Assembly (NCBI GenBank): GCA_013339895.1
Contig: JABACO010000007.1
Location: 8,214,717 to 8,278,716 of the forward strand
Length of the DNA: 64,000 nt
Reading direction: 5' to 3'
Origin: Ephydatia muelleri
Lineage: Eukaryota > Porifera > Demospongiae > Spongillida > Spongillidae
The notes beneath the pieces are model-generated. The model ran no database searches. It was not told the origin of the DNA and was given only the letters and a program-made list of their open reading frames with translations. Below, piece after piece: positions 20,137 to 30,500 of this stretch (position 1 is the first letter of the stretch; every line of letters starts with the position of its first letter). The position numbers were made by a program, and so were the translations under genes.

Positions 20137-20285
20137 GGCTAAAGTTCTCCATCAGTGTGCCACTAAGTGGCACGTTGTAGTCCATGCAGATACGTGGCCA
20201 CTTAGGATATAAATACCCGTAGCATAGAAGGCTACAGTATCATATGTATACGCCATGCGCTTGAATAAACCTTGTGTCCGTACAA
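20137..20285 (+). other. Possible solo LTR remnant
   Basis: The stretch has a TATA-like GGATATAAATACCCG (20206) and an AATAAA (20264) about 55 bp further, spaced as in short LTRs. No primer site, matching LTR or internal region is visible, so this is weak. Confidence 0.2.
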
Positions 20286-20445
20286 TCACAGCGTAGAATC
20301 AATTCTTGATTTTCAATTGATTTGTCACTTATAAAATGTTTAAATACCTGGTACAAACCGTTAACAATATATACCAGAATGTAAGTGGCAAATCAATTGA
20401 AAATCAAGAATTGATTCTGCGCGTTTTTTTTGCTGTGAATTACAT
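20280..20445. mobile_element. Small foldback (MITE-like) element
   Basis: Arms GAATCAATTCTTGATTTTCA (from about 20296) and its inverse (20398-20417) enclose a loop of about 60 bp. The similarity reaches outward to CACAGC on both sides with gaps. Confidence 0.5.
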
Positions 20446-20449
20446 GCAT

Positions 20450-21000
20450 GGTCGCTAAATGGGACTGTCCGGACGAAATACTCTTAAGCAACAATCGGTC
20501 CGTATCTGGCTGACCATTTTTGTTCACGACAAAAACTGACCGGCGGGAAATATTTGACCACAAAATGGGTCCGGTGTCACAGGACTATACGCATCCCCCG
20601 GAGTACGCGTCCGGCCGGACCCATGCATGCATAGCTCTAGGATACGGTGTCCCCCCTTAGGATAGGCGGTCCCCCCACTAAATACTATCGGTTCCATAGC
20701 TAGTTCTGTTTGTAGTTGTTCTGTCATGGCAAAAATTATTCTATCTATAAAGTACCTACGATGAAATATTTCATTCTATGGAATGATATTTTTGCTGCAC
20801 AAAATCATCCTAGGATGGATTATGGCAGCAATATTTCATCCCAGGATGATTTATTGCTTCCAAAAATTATCCCATGCTGCATCAAAACATCTTACTTGTA
20901 GGACTATATGTTGAGCTGCAAACCCTTATTAACTTTCTCCTCATCCACTACCATTAAACATGTGGAAGGTTTATTCACACCTGCCCATTGAATGACTGTA
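20450..21000. other. Intergenic, no gene seen
   Basis: This holds a palindromic stretch around 20790-20850 (ATCATCCTAGGATGG and ATCCCAGGATGAT). It may be an old TIR element but no boundaries could be fixed. Confidence 0.25.
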
Positions 21001-21207
21001 AACAGGTGATGTCTCTGCCAGAGCACAACGTTCTAGACTACTGGCAGAAGTTATCTAGATCTAATGCAGACATGACAGAGTAAGTTTTCTCAAGTACTCG
21101 CAGCTGTTTGAGTGATATGTTACATGATGTAAACCAAAATTTCTATCCCTTCAACTATTGCACTGCAAGGTACCATCCAGGAAAGAGAACAGGTAGGAGG
21201 AGACTTT

Positions 21208-21838
21208 TCATTTGAACTTGTCAAATTCATCATAGAGGTCATCATTGAAGATTACAAAATCACCTAACAATTTCCTTAGTGGTAATTCTCCATAGTATGT
21301 TCTGTAGTCCATCCAAAGACACACAGTTAGATCATTACTCATGGCAAATTCATCATTCTGAAAATGTAGGCTTTTCTCCCTGTACACATAATACAATGAG
21401 TTGAATTAAATAGAATTGGAATAAATGAGAATTAACTTACTTTAAATTCTTCATTATCTTCTTCGGCTTCATAAAAGAGCTCACATGCACCAGTCCACCA
21501 TAACTGTGAGAATACAGCTGTTAATTAAGTGCTGCATAATTTATTTCATCTCTTTCATCATCCTTGCTTGTGTCCACATTCATCTCACATTTGGATAGTT
21601 TTAGATGAGCTCCACTATTTCTCTCAGATGCTGGTGGTGTGGTGAGGAGATGAGGGTGATGTAGGATATGAGGGTGATGTGGACTGGTGAGGACATGAAG
21701 GTGATGTGGACTGGTGAGGACATGGAGTGAAGTGGTCTGGTGAGGATACTGCCAAGTGTGAGCTTTTTTTCTCGAGATAACTTGGAGGGCTTTCCAGCTG
21801 ACTTCAAGATGCTTAATGAGCCGCACCTTTGCTCCCAT
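21208..21838 (-). pseudogene. Unrecognised decayed coding remnant
   Basis: Exon-like minus-strand pieces are present. One at 21441-21504 reads LWWTGACELFYEAEEDNEEF between good splice signals. One at 21208-21380 reads acidic and aromatic (VCLWMDYRTYYGELPLRKLL, FDKFK-stop). One at 21530-21600 reads SKCEMNVDTSKDDERDEINY. The phases do not match across the junctions. A G-rich minisatellite (about 26-bp unit, GGTGATGTGGACTGGTGAGG) lies at 21640-21735. Probably a transposon gene, family unknown. Confidence 0.3.
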
Positions 21839-21991
21839 TTGGGGATGTAATATTTTGCATTAATTTCCTTGCTCCAAAGCAGGCTAAGGCGTTGCTGTCC
21901 CAGATGTCTGGCGTGGGATCCATTTGATCCTCAAATTACTCTACTTCTTTTCTGTCATTCTGCCTCCTTTTGTAGGCTGGTTCATTTACCT

Positions 21992-22435
21992 TGCTTGATG
22001 CCACCTACCTGGTGTCTGAAGGCCTAGCACTGTTCAATGCAGAGGTTTGTCATTCTTTTTCTGATTGTGTTGGTATTTATGCTTATGGACACTGATGGGC
22101 TGCAAATTCAGCTGAGCCTTAGTAGGGGTGTTTTAGGCCTCTGTAGGTTGGCTTTACATTGTTTGGCTGCTTATTTGGCATCAGTAAACAAAGCAAGTTT
22201 TTCAGCTCCACTTGATGAGTTTACCTTGCAAGCTGTCACCTTATTCAATAGGTTGGTTCCCCTTGCAAGTGCTGTCTCAGTAGAGTCTTTGCTGTATTCT
22301 GGACTCAGTCAAAATATTTATCTACCAGAATTGATGACCATCAATTTGACCAGCTGTGGCTCATCTTGACTGCAGCCAACGACGAACCTCCTCATCAAAC
22401 AATGCTAGGCCTTCAGACACAAGAGAAGGTGGCAT
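21992..22435. repeat. Inverted repeat pair
   Basis: GTGTCTGAAGGCCTAGCA at 22012 and its inverse TGCTAGGCCTTCAGACAC at 22403 lie about 390 bp apart, with GGTGGCATG/GATGCCACC outside. This may be the ends of a small element; no coding signal inside was recognised. Confidence 0.4.
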
Positions 22436-22439
22436 GGAG

Positions 22440-23760
22440 CGAGCTAATTGAACCAGCTTACAAAATGAGGCACACTGACGCAAAAGGAGAAGTACAATTA
22501 GAGGATCTAAGGATCACACCCCAGACAGCTGGGACAGCATCTTGACTGCCTTAGCCCGCTTTTGAGCAAGGAATTTGATGCAAAAAATGACATCCTCAAT
22601 AGGAGTACCCAGGATCTCAAAGTTAGGCTCATGAGCCATCTTCATGTTTGTCGGAAAGCCATCCAAGTTACATTGAGAAAAAAGCTCACACTTGGTAGTA
22701 TCGATCCTTAGCCCCAGGGGGAGCCAGCCTGAAGAATGTAAAGAATAGCATGATTAACTGCGGCTTTAAGACCTGCAAGAGTACCATTATCAAGGTACCA
22801 CAAGTTGAACAAAAGCTCAGAACTCTCACTGTCAGGAGCAATAGAGCGAACATGTTTATGCAGACCCAAAGGGTCCTCTTGCTGAATTCCCTGTTCAGAC
22901 CCAAGAGAGTACCCATGGAGTGCCACAAGGTGGGATGTTGTCCATAACACCAAAAAAACCCACCTGAAAAGTTCAGGGAAGTGAGTTGCGCACTCTGCAA
23001 AGGGCTTGTCGTGATGCCTCATTAAAGGCATTCCTAAGGTCAACCTTGCAGGCAACAAAATCATCATCCTCCCAATGTTTCGAAATACAGCGATGCTAAC
23101 CATGTACCAAAATTTCAGCCCCTGTTGGACAAGCCACACCAAGCTGAAAAGGGCCAAAAAACTCAAATGCTTTGACTCCAGAAATGATGCAGAGACATTT
23201 TCCTGTTAACCTTCTCAGAGCCTCTCCAACAGCAATCAGGCGTATGTCCAGTGGAGATCCCTCCTCATTTTTAATCAAGGCCGTGAATGAACCACCAGCA
23301 AGAAACTTGGCTACCCCAGTTGGAGCTTTCCACCTGCTAAGATGTTTACATTGGCCCTGAGAGAAGAACAGATGGAGATAGGAAGATGGACATCAGCTGC
23401 TTCAATTAAGTGCTGTATTCGCAGTCCTGAGGGGCCACAAGCACTATCTCTAGGAAATTGACGAAGGACAGACATGATGTCAAAGTCTGGAGGCAGCTTG
23501 AAACCTTCCGAGGGTAATGTGACTTCAGGACATGATGGAACTGCATGGGCCCCTGGGATGTTTCTGCTGTAACACGCTCCAAGTCTCAGGAGTGTTGGTA
23601 GCAATCCCAGAAGAGGAATGAACTTTCCTTTCTGTTTCCTTTGTTTACTACTTAGATGATTTGGAGTTGGTCTTCCTGGCATGACCAGAGACATATCGCC
23701 ATATGGAAGCCAAGTGACCATCCAACCACAGCCTGCAGAGCTCCTCTGTGGAATGTGGCT
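22440..23760 (-). mobile_element. LINE remnant: reverse transcriptase part
   Basis: Minus-strand frames encode PRDSACGPSGLRIQHL, then LIAVGEALRRLTGKCL, FGPFQLGVACPTGAEILVHG, GSEQGIQQEDPLG and LLFNLWYLDNGTLAG. These are reverse transcriptase motifs in order, the last being the catalytic YxDD box (here YLDN). The type is one common in invertebrates whose proteins end in a restriction-like endonuclease (R2/CRE-like). Multiple frame changes show a dead copy. Confidence 0.6.
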
Positions 23761-23769
23761 TGTGTTGAC

Positions 23770-24300
23770 AACCGCCGCGATGAGATGCCCGCAATCCCAC
23801 CCTTGCCAGGATGGCTCTACCAATGGGCCTGACCAACATGATATTTAGTCTGCTGTAAATGTCTGCCAGGATGGAAGAGCTTGCATGTCTGTGCTGCCTC
23901 AGGTGTTGCACCAGCCATTTGGCATGATTCCTTCAAGATTGCTGAGCAGAGAGGTGATTTTGCTGTGACATCAAATGCTGCAGGCTTGCCCCTATCCCAC
24001 CCAGCAATGAGCACATTTGCAGGTCTCATGTGGTTGTGATCTCCGGTGAGACTATGGCCCTTCTCCATGCTCACACTTTGATGAGCTCACCGACAGAAGT
24101 TCACAACATCACAAGTGATTGTGCCATGCCACCTCATCTCCCCCATTCCTGCAGGTCAAAGAATGGTGACCAAGGAGATCAAGTGCAATATCCAGGCAAA
24201 AGGGGCGCACAGTCCTACCAGAAGTGCCCACACCTAACCACGACTTCACTGCAGTCTGGAACTCATTAGACTCCATGCAGGTGTATATATAACATAGGAT
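23770..24300 (-). mobile_element. LINE remnant: C-terminal zinc knuckle and restriction-like endonuclease part
   Basis: DLLGHHSLTCRNGGDEVAWH (a CCHH-like knuckle), then RPANVLIAGWDRGKPAAFDV followed by TAKSPL (the RPD...DVTV endonuclease core), then IYSRLNIMLVRPIGRAILAR. This is normally the 3' end of the reading frame, yet on the minus strand it lies 5' of the RT part at 22440-23760, so two copies probably lie head to tail. Confidence 0.55.
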
Positions 24301-24349
24301 ACACAAGTAAATATAGACACACATACATGTTACTCTTTACATGTACATG

Positions 24350-25010
24350 TCAGATGCAAAGCATCTGTTCAGAATGACGGTGGTGTTCAGATTCAGCCTG
24401 CCGAAAAGGAGGGTGAGAACCACTGCCTTGGTCTTGGTTGCTAGGCTAGAGGCCAGATGTGATAGCTACTCAATACCTTCAGCCCCCCCCCCCCCCCCCC
24501 CCCCCCCCTTATGCTTCCACTACCATGGGACACAGACCCACCCCAGCTTCTTGCACTTTGCATCATTGGCCTCATGTCCTCTGCTCAGTAGCTCTGGTTG
24601 CCACACCTGCTGAGAGTCCTGCTTCCAACATAACTTTAGAGTTTAGTGGTGTGACAGGTCGAAGGCGCTGGCTTACCCACAGACCAGTTGGGTACCAGGA
24701 TGTCAGCTGGACGAGAGTGGCTGTGGTCGTGGGTGAGATTGCATGCTTCCAGCCTCCACCATGACACTCAGGTGGGCCCTGCAACATGCCTCAGAGGGTG
24801 TCTCTGAGTTTATTATGTTAGTTTACAACATCACCATCTCGCTTGTAGATGAGAGCATGATGGCTAAGAGGATCAAGCACACTCCTAGGACACAGCCGGG
24901 CACACATGGAACCACCAGTAGCATCAAGGCCTAGCCGCCACTTGATGGCTACCTGAAACTCTGATGGCTGGAGCCCCTCAGAGGGGATAAGAGAAACCCA
25001 CAAGGCAGCA
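24350..25010 (-). mobile_element. LINE remnant, further C-terminal fragment
   Basis: FQVAIKWRLGLDATGGSMCA and SHHALIYKRDGDVV repeat the zinc-knuckle region seen at about 24130-24290, from another copy. A C homopolymer of about 26 (24483-24508) lies in between. Confidence 0.5.
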
Positions 25011-25261
25011 CGTGAGGGAGACTGAAAGTAGGTGAGATTTATGTCTGCAAGGGTTCTATATTACCATACTGAATTGGTGACTGTCCACCTTGTTGGACTG
25101 CCACCTTCTGGATGTCAACACATCCTCCACACAGACTGCCTCAGATGGACAAGGAAGTTAAATGCCTCTCCTGCTTGTGTAAGGTGGGGTTGGGAGGATG
25201 CACTAAATCCAGAACAACTAGGGGAGAGGGGGGCAATGTAAACGGCAGGTTATTATTAATT

Positions 25262-25488
25262 GGGATCGTTTCCCCGAAAGGACCATAACTCATGTTTTTG
25301 TTCAAGGTTTCAATTTTATTTTATATTCTAGAAGTCTGAAATGTCGTCATCTTCACACTGCTTCTTACGCATCGGAATATCTGTCATGGAGTTGTAAGGC
25401 TCTGAATTTTTAATTAGCCGTATACATTGCGTTAAATAATTTCGTGTACTAGAAATGTTATGATGTCCCTTTTCCCGGAAACGATCCC
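25262..25488 (-). mobile_element. MITE family A, copy 1
   Basis: 227 bp with TIRs GGGATCGTTTCCCCGAAAGG and CCTTTTCCCGGAAACGATCCC-type ends. It is flanked by ATT on both sides and lies in the opposite orientation to the copies at 45273 and 53089. It has no coding capacity. Confidence 0.75.
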
Positions 25489-25810
25489 ATTTAATTATAG
25501 CACTACTAATTGCTTGCAAATGATTGTATGTGATTACGTAATTCATTCAAGCAGTGATAAAATGGCTAGGCTGTCATTAGCCACTTTTAAAATTTAGGTA
25601 CTTCAATTAGAACGTCACAGGTGTATACGAATTGTCATTCGAGCAGCGTTCATTGTACAGTTGAGAAACTAGTGTATCCTGGCAAAGGCTAATGATCTCA
25701 AGATTAAGAGGGATGCATTAACGTCAATGAAACAGTAATATGTATGCTAAAGGGAGTAAGTACATCGTCGTGTGGCAATTGTGGTGCAACAGAGATGCCT
25801 GGATGCTAGC

Positions 25811-26925
25811 TAAGGCCACTCCAATATGATTCCTTGTTTCCCGTTTCCCGCCCGCATTATTAATTGGTACCGCACGCTTTCGTTCATTATTGATCATGTA
25901 ACTTCATTAATTATTAATAATTGGCGTAAAAAATGGCTACATGTATCTTGAACGCATCATTTGTGTGTTTGACTACTATAACTACTATCCTTCATGGAAC
26001 ATCGTATGTGCTAGTGAAACAGAACATTCATTTCTCGATTTTTTCGAACAATCTATTCGACCACGTATTCCAACATCATCTAAAGTGTCATTGTTAAAGC
26101 GGAGGTGGGCACCAACAAGGAAAAACTGGACATAGTCGACTTGAACTTGGCTATCGCGCCAGTTGTTGAGTCATTTGGTCGATTCATGAAATACTCTGTA
26201 CGAGAAAAAGACCTATCACCTCATCCAGTTTATACCAGTGGCATGAAAAGAAATGCCTTTGAAGTACTCATGCATGACCTCTCAACGATCCTAACAATGC
26301 AAAACATTGCCTGATCCTGTACAAGAAAGGAACAGGAAGGACAAGTTGTACAACAATATACTGCACTTGCTACAGTTCAAAAGGCTGCAGTTGGAGTACA
26401 GTGAAGTCCATTGTTTTGGTGACTGACTAGTGAAAACTTTGTGTGACACACTCTGGTACATTGATGGGCACTGTGATATATTTAAAATATAAGCTCCCTG
26501 TAGCAGAACGTCGCCAACTTCAGCAACTTTTGGATGAACATAATTCATATTTTTGTGGAGCCAAACTTCAAGATTTACATCTTGAAGACAAATTCAAGGA
26601 TGTAGAGATCAGGGACCATGCTTGTGGAGATGTAATTGAAAAGCTCTACTATTCTGCTGGCTTTGAACCTATATGTGTTTATTGTGGCTGTGATCAGCCA
26701 TTTATATCACCTCAGCAGCAATATCCACAGTGTGAAGCATGTTTGCATTATCCTCCTGTCAAGAAGTGATTTTCAATTGTATGTGTAGGTTGTGATTTGT
26801 GTTTAACATTAACGACGTTTTATATATATATTTTAATAATGAATACTGAATAATGAACCGCCCGCCCGCATGACTTTTATGTCGTATTGAAACGGGAAAC
26901 AAGGAATCATATTGGAGTAGCCTAA
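25811..26925 (+). mobile_element. TIR transposon with a TAA target duplication carrying an unknown gene
   Basis: The element is 25814-26922 (1,109 bp) between TAA direct repeats (25811-25813, 26923-26925). Both ends begin GGC(C/T)ACTCCAATATGATT, and the inverted match runs about 34 bp to CCCGTTTC, with a CCGCCCGC word just inside each. A 3-bp TAA duplication and a GGC start suggest PIF/Harbinger mobilisation, but no transposase is present. Confidence 0.8.
25941..26769 (+). CDS. Unknown zinc-ribbon protein carried by the TIR transposon
   Basis: Three open stretches may be exons: 25941-26135 (FLDFFEQSIRPRIPTSSKVS), 26105-26290 (LAIAPVVESFGRFMKYSVRE) and 26443-26769. The last is the best preserved: LPVAERRQLQQLLDEHNSYF, EDKFKDVEIRDHACGDVIEK, then a C-terminal CVYCGCDQPFISPQQQYPQC and EAC, a probable zinc ribbon (C-x2-C-x15-C-x2-C). 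I do not recognise the family. It shows none of the DDE or Myb-like parts of Harbinger. It may be a captured host gene or an accessory protein of an autonomous relative. Exon joins are not certain. Confidence 0.45.
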
Positions 26926-27576
26926 ATACATGTAAGACGTGAAGCCTTAGAACTGACTCACTGAGGCCACATGTTTGAAGCAAGAATAATCTGTTTGCTG
27001 TTAGTAACATATAGTCCTTTGTGGTGTGTCTAGCCAGGCGTTAGCAGGCATTCACACAAGTCGGACTCCTTGATACGTGAGTGAACGAAGTGAGTTGAAA
27101 CAATTACAAGTGTATCAGTAATAAACTGTTAAATTTATGCAATATCCCAGAGAGTTCCAAGACTTTACAGGGTACTCACACATGTTGCAATAGACCAGGG
27201 CAGAAAGCAACACTGCCATAAATACAACACAGCATGTGCAATCCCACTGTTCATCTTGATGCAGAAAATACATGCAGCAATGACAATATAATAATATTCA
27301 CATATTCTATTGAATGTTTCATATCATAGAGAATGTAGTCACATTAAAATCATATTTGACATGTTGAAATAGTTGATACAGTTCTGGAAACTTGCAGATG
27401 CACCAAAGTACACTTGTTTTATATGATGGCAGAACAGATGCACACATATAATGATGATTATTCACAGCATTATTAAATCTCTGAACCATTTGTTGTGTTT
27501 ACACATGCAGTGGTGTCAATAGTTCTATTTCCATATCCAGGGAGAGTGGAGAAAGAGTTGAGAGGGTGGAGATTCT
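26926..27576. other. Probable 3' flank of the tandem-FERM gene
   Basis: No convincing exon. A short minus-strand candidate at 27165-27218 (after a GGCAG acceptor) could be a terminal exon of the FERM gene but adds only 15 residues. Confidence 0.3.
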
Positions 27577-30500
27577 CTACAGTGGAAAACATTCACCCAT
27601 AAACAACTTAGAAACAGTTAAACTTCCTTGCATCTTCCCAGAATGTGCATTAATGCTGACATTATTTGGGACTAGACATCTATATTGCACAACAATAATG
27701 ATCGGGGTTACCTTGCCAGCTGGACCATTATTTGCAGCTTGTATTATATGTGGCTCAATATTGAGTTGCACACTTTTCTTTTCTTCAGCAAACTTCTGTG
27801 ATTCATTGATTTTATCTTTCCCACCACTTAAAGGCTGTTGGACATTATTGTTGCAGCTTGGTGGCAGGCTAAGGTCTATCTTCTTTTCTTCATCACCAAG
27901 ATGGCCCAGCCGTACTACAATGCAGTATAGGATACATCTCTCATGATGTCACATCGCCCTAACACCCACATTATGCAATTTGGTTTCCAAAGCATTCCTA
28001 ACTATTCTAATAACATGACCTCAGTACCGCTGGCCCATGTAAATGCAAGAAAAATATGGATGCCATGGCTTACATACATGTATGTACTAAAACATTATGA
28101 GGTGTTTAGGATATCTTACATAGCTCTTCTTTTGTTCTCTCCAGTTCAAATTCTTCCATTACTTTCCTTCTCTTTGCTACATCCAAGTACATCTTCAGGG
28201 TATCAATTACTTCCTTTGTCTGATAGGTATAGGCATAGAATGGTTCCCCCCAGATCTTGAAATCCTACAATTGGTATTGTGTTATAAATCTTGTACCTTA
28301 ATGCACACATATATCTCACCAAGTGAAAGCTGTTGTCCGAGCAAGCCCAGTCATGAATTTGAGTAAGGTCCCTCTTTACATGCACCTGTTATTAAAACAG
28401 CAGTAATATTTCAATTCTAACTGCAGCAACATTATTTTTGAAACCACTGCCCTTCCTGAATTCAGCAATGTGTGAGTTGATACTTTATATTACATTACTG
28501 ACAGAGCATTGCATTCTTTCAACAGTCTTACAACAGAATCATGAAAATGATTTATATAACAGAATATTTTAATGTCCATGCTTATGCCACAACCTTTTTA
28601 ATAACTGAATAACTTTCAGATACATCTACAGAATATTACTTTTTCTCATATCTTACCATTCCAGTGTCCTTATCCACTGTAAACAGCCCACAATGACTGA
28701 CTCCAAAGAGAATCTTCTTCATTCTCTTGGTAGCAATCATGTCTCCAGTTGTTGGTATAGCAACTTCAAAGAACACTCCTTGTTGAACAGAACACAGATC
28801 AATGACCTTGTTGATACAATCCAATACTTCGACCCCTTCAATCGCCCTGTAAGCCTGAAGAGAAGTTCAGTTACATCAAATTGCAGCTAATCTTTATCCA
28901 GTAACTTAATAATGTATACACCCAGCTGCATGCACGAGTCTATTTGCACGTCTCTATGTGCATGTATGCATGAATCCTTGCACATCTCTATATGTCTATG
29001 CATTTCTCTACAAGCACATCTCAATGTACATACAGACATGTATGTGTATGTGTCAATGTTTATGCTTGTATGTGCACATTGCATCACCTCCATCACTTCA
29101 GACACAATTCCAGATGCATTCCTGTGCTTCTCTGGTAGGAAGACCTTGGGGCTAAATGTGCTGAGCATGTCAAAAATATCTATTTGTACACACTCAACCT
29201 TACTCATAATCACGAGGAGGCCATGGCTTCCCAGTTTTCTTTTCAAAATAAACTCCAGTCAAGTGTGCTGCCAACTTTGAATTGAAAATAATGTGTGCAA
29301 GATGAACTAATAATCATTTTGCAATAACAACTGAAATTTAGCCACAGCTATTAATAAAAATTTTGTGACATGCAACAAATGAATAAACACCGACATGTTG
29401 TTTATTAACATTTCCACTCAGTTACATTGATAATAACCATTGTCTGCTATTCCCTTATCTGTTCATTGTATAGATTGGCAGGCAGAAAAATGCATAACAA
29501 CTCTGTTAAAACCAGCACACGTCGTTGGTGGTTAACATTTGCTATGTTTAAACATAAAGCCTCTGCTATTGGGTAGTCATAGATGAATAACTGGGGGACA
29601 GGCCACACTCGATGATGGTACATCGAGAAAAGTGGGATGAATTTTAAGAAATGATTAGGAAAAATGTGCACTCCTTTTCACGGCTCCGATGGTTGAATAG
29701 TCTGACTGTAATTAATACACGTCAGTTATATGTATTAGAACTTTGTTTAGTGGGTTTATGTTTTGTAGCAACTTCTGCATGGCTTAATTAACTTCTTTTC
29801 CCTTGAAACAAGAAAACGATGTTATTCATGAGAATAATGACTCACGAAATAAAATCAATTATACTTTTAAGAAGCAGTTAGTGTTGTCCTGAAACCAAGG
29901 AAACAATTCAAACATTAGCTCACTTGTACAGCTCTGTCCCTAGTAACAGGATAAGCCCCTTGCACTACTCCAATCCATCCCTAAAAAAGAAACAAGAATG
30001 CCAGGTCAACCGTAAGGATCATGCAGCTGAGTTTTGTGGCAAGTAACATCTGTGTACAATTTTATTTTTGGTTGTAGTAGACAGCATAAATGGATAATAA
30101 AATACAATTTACACTATCCTGAAAAATCCTTCTCTAATATGAATGCATACACAATTTTGTACACAAATGTTCACCTGGTAAAACTTTCGATACCTAGCAA
30201 CATCATGATGCTCTGTCTTAGGCCATTCTTCACCACAAGAGCCAAAGTGTGCATCAGAAGAATCAATGTCTTCTTCATCAGCCTGGAATCGCCTGCAAGT
30301 AGGCGCAAAACCAGAACAAATTTTGTTTGTTGCAGAAACTGCATCAAATTAGTGTGTATAGGCATACAAAGGTACAAAGCTGTACTTGTGATGCATCATG
30401 TTATCATTATAGTAATATTGTTATCATTATAATCTCATTCGAGGGGGGGGGGGGGGGGGGGGGGGGGGGCAAGAAAAACTGTACGGACCCCATCGTCCAA

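Noticed and set aside
20137-20285. LTR-like TATA and AATAAA spacing
   Set aside because: No paired LTR, primer site or internal region is visible; listed only as a weak possibility. No retrovirus, LTR element or Polinton could be supported in this window.
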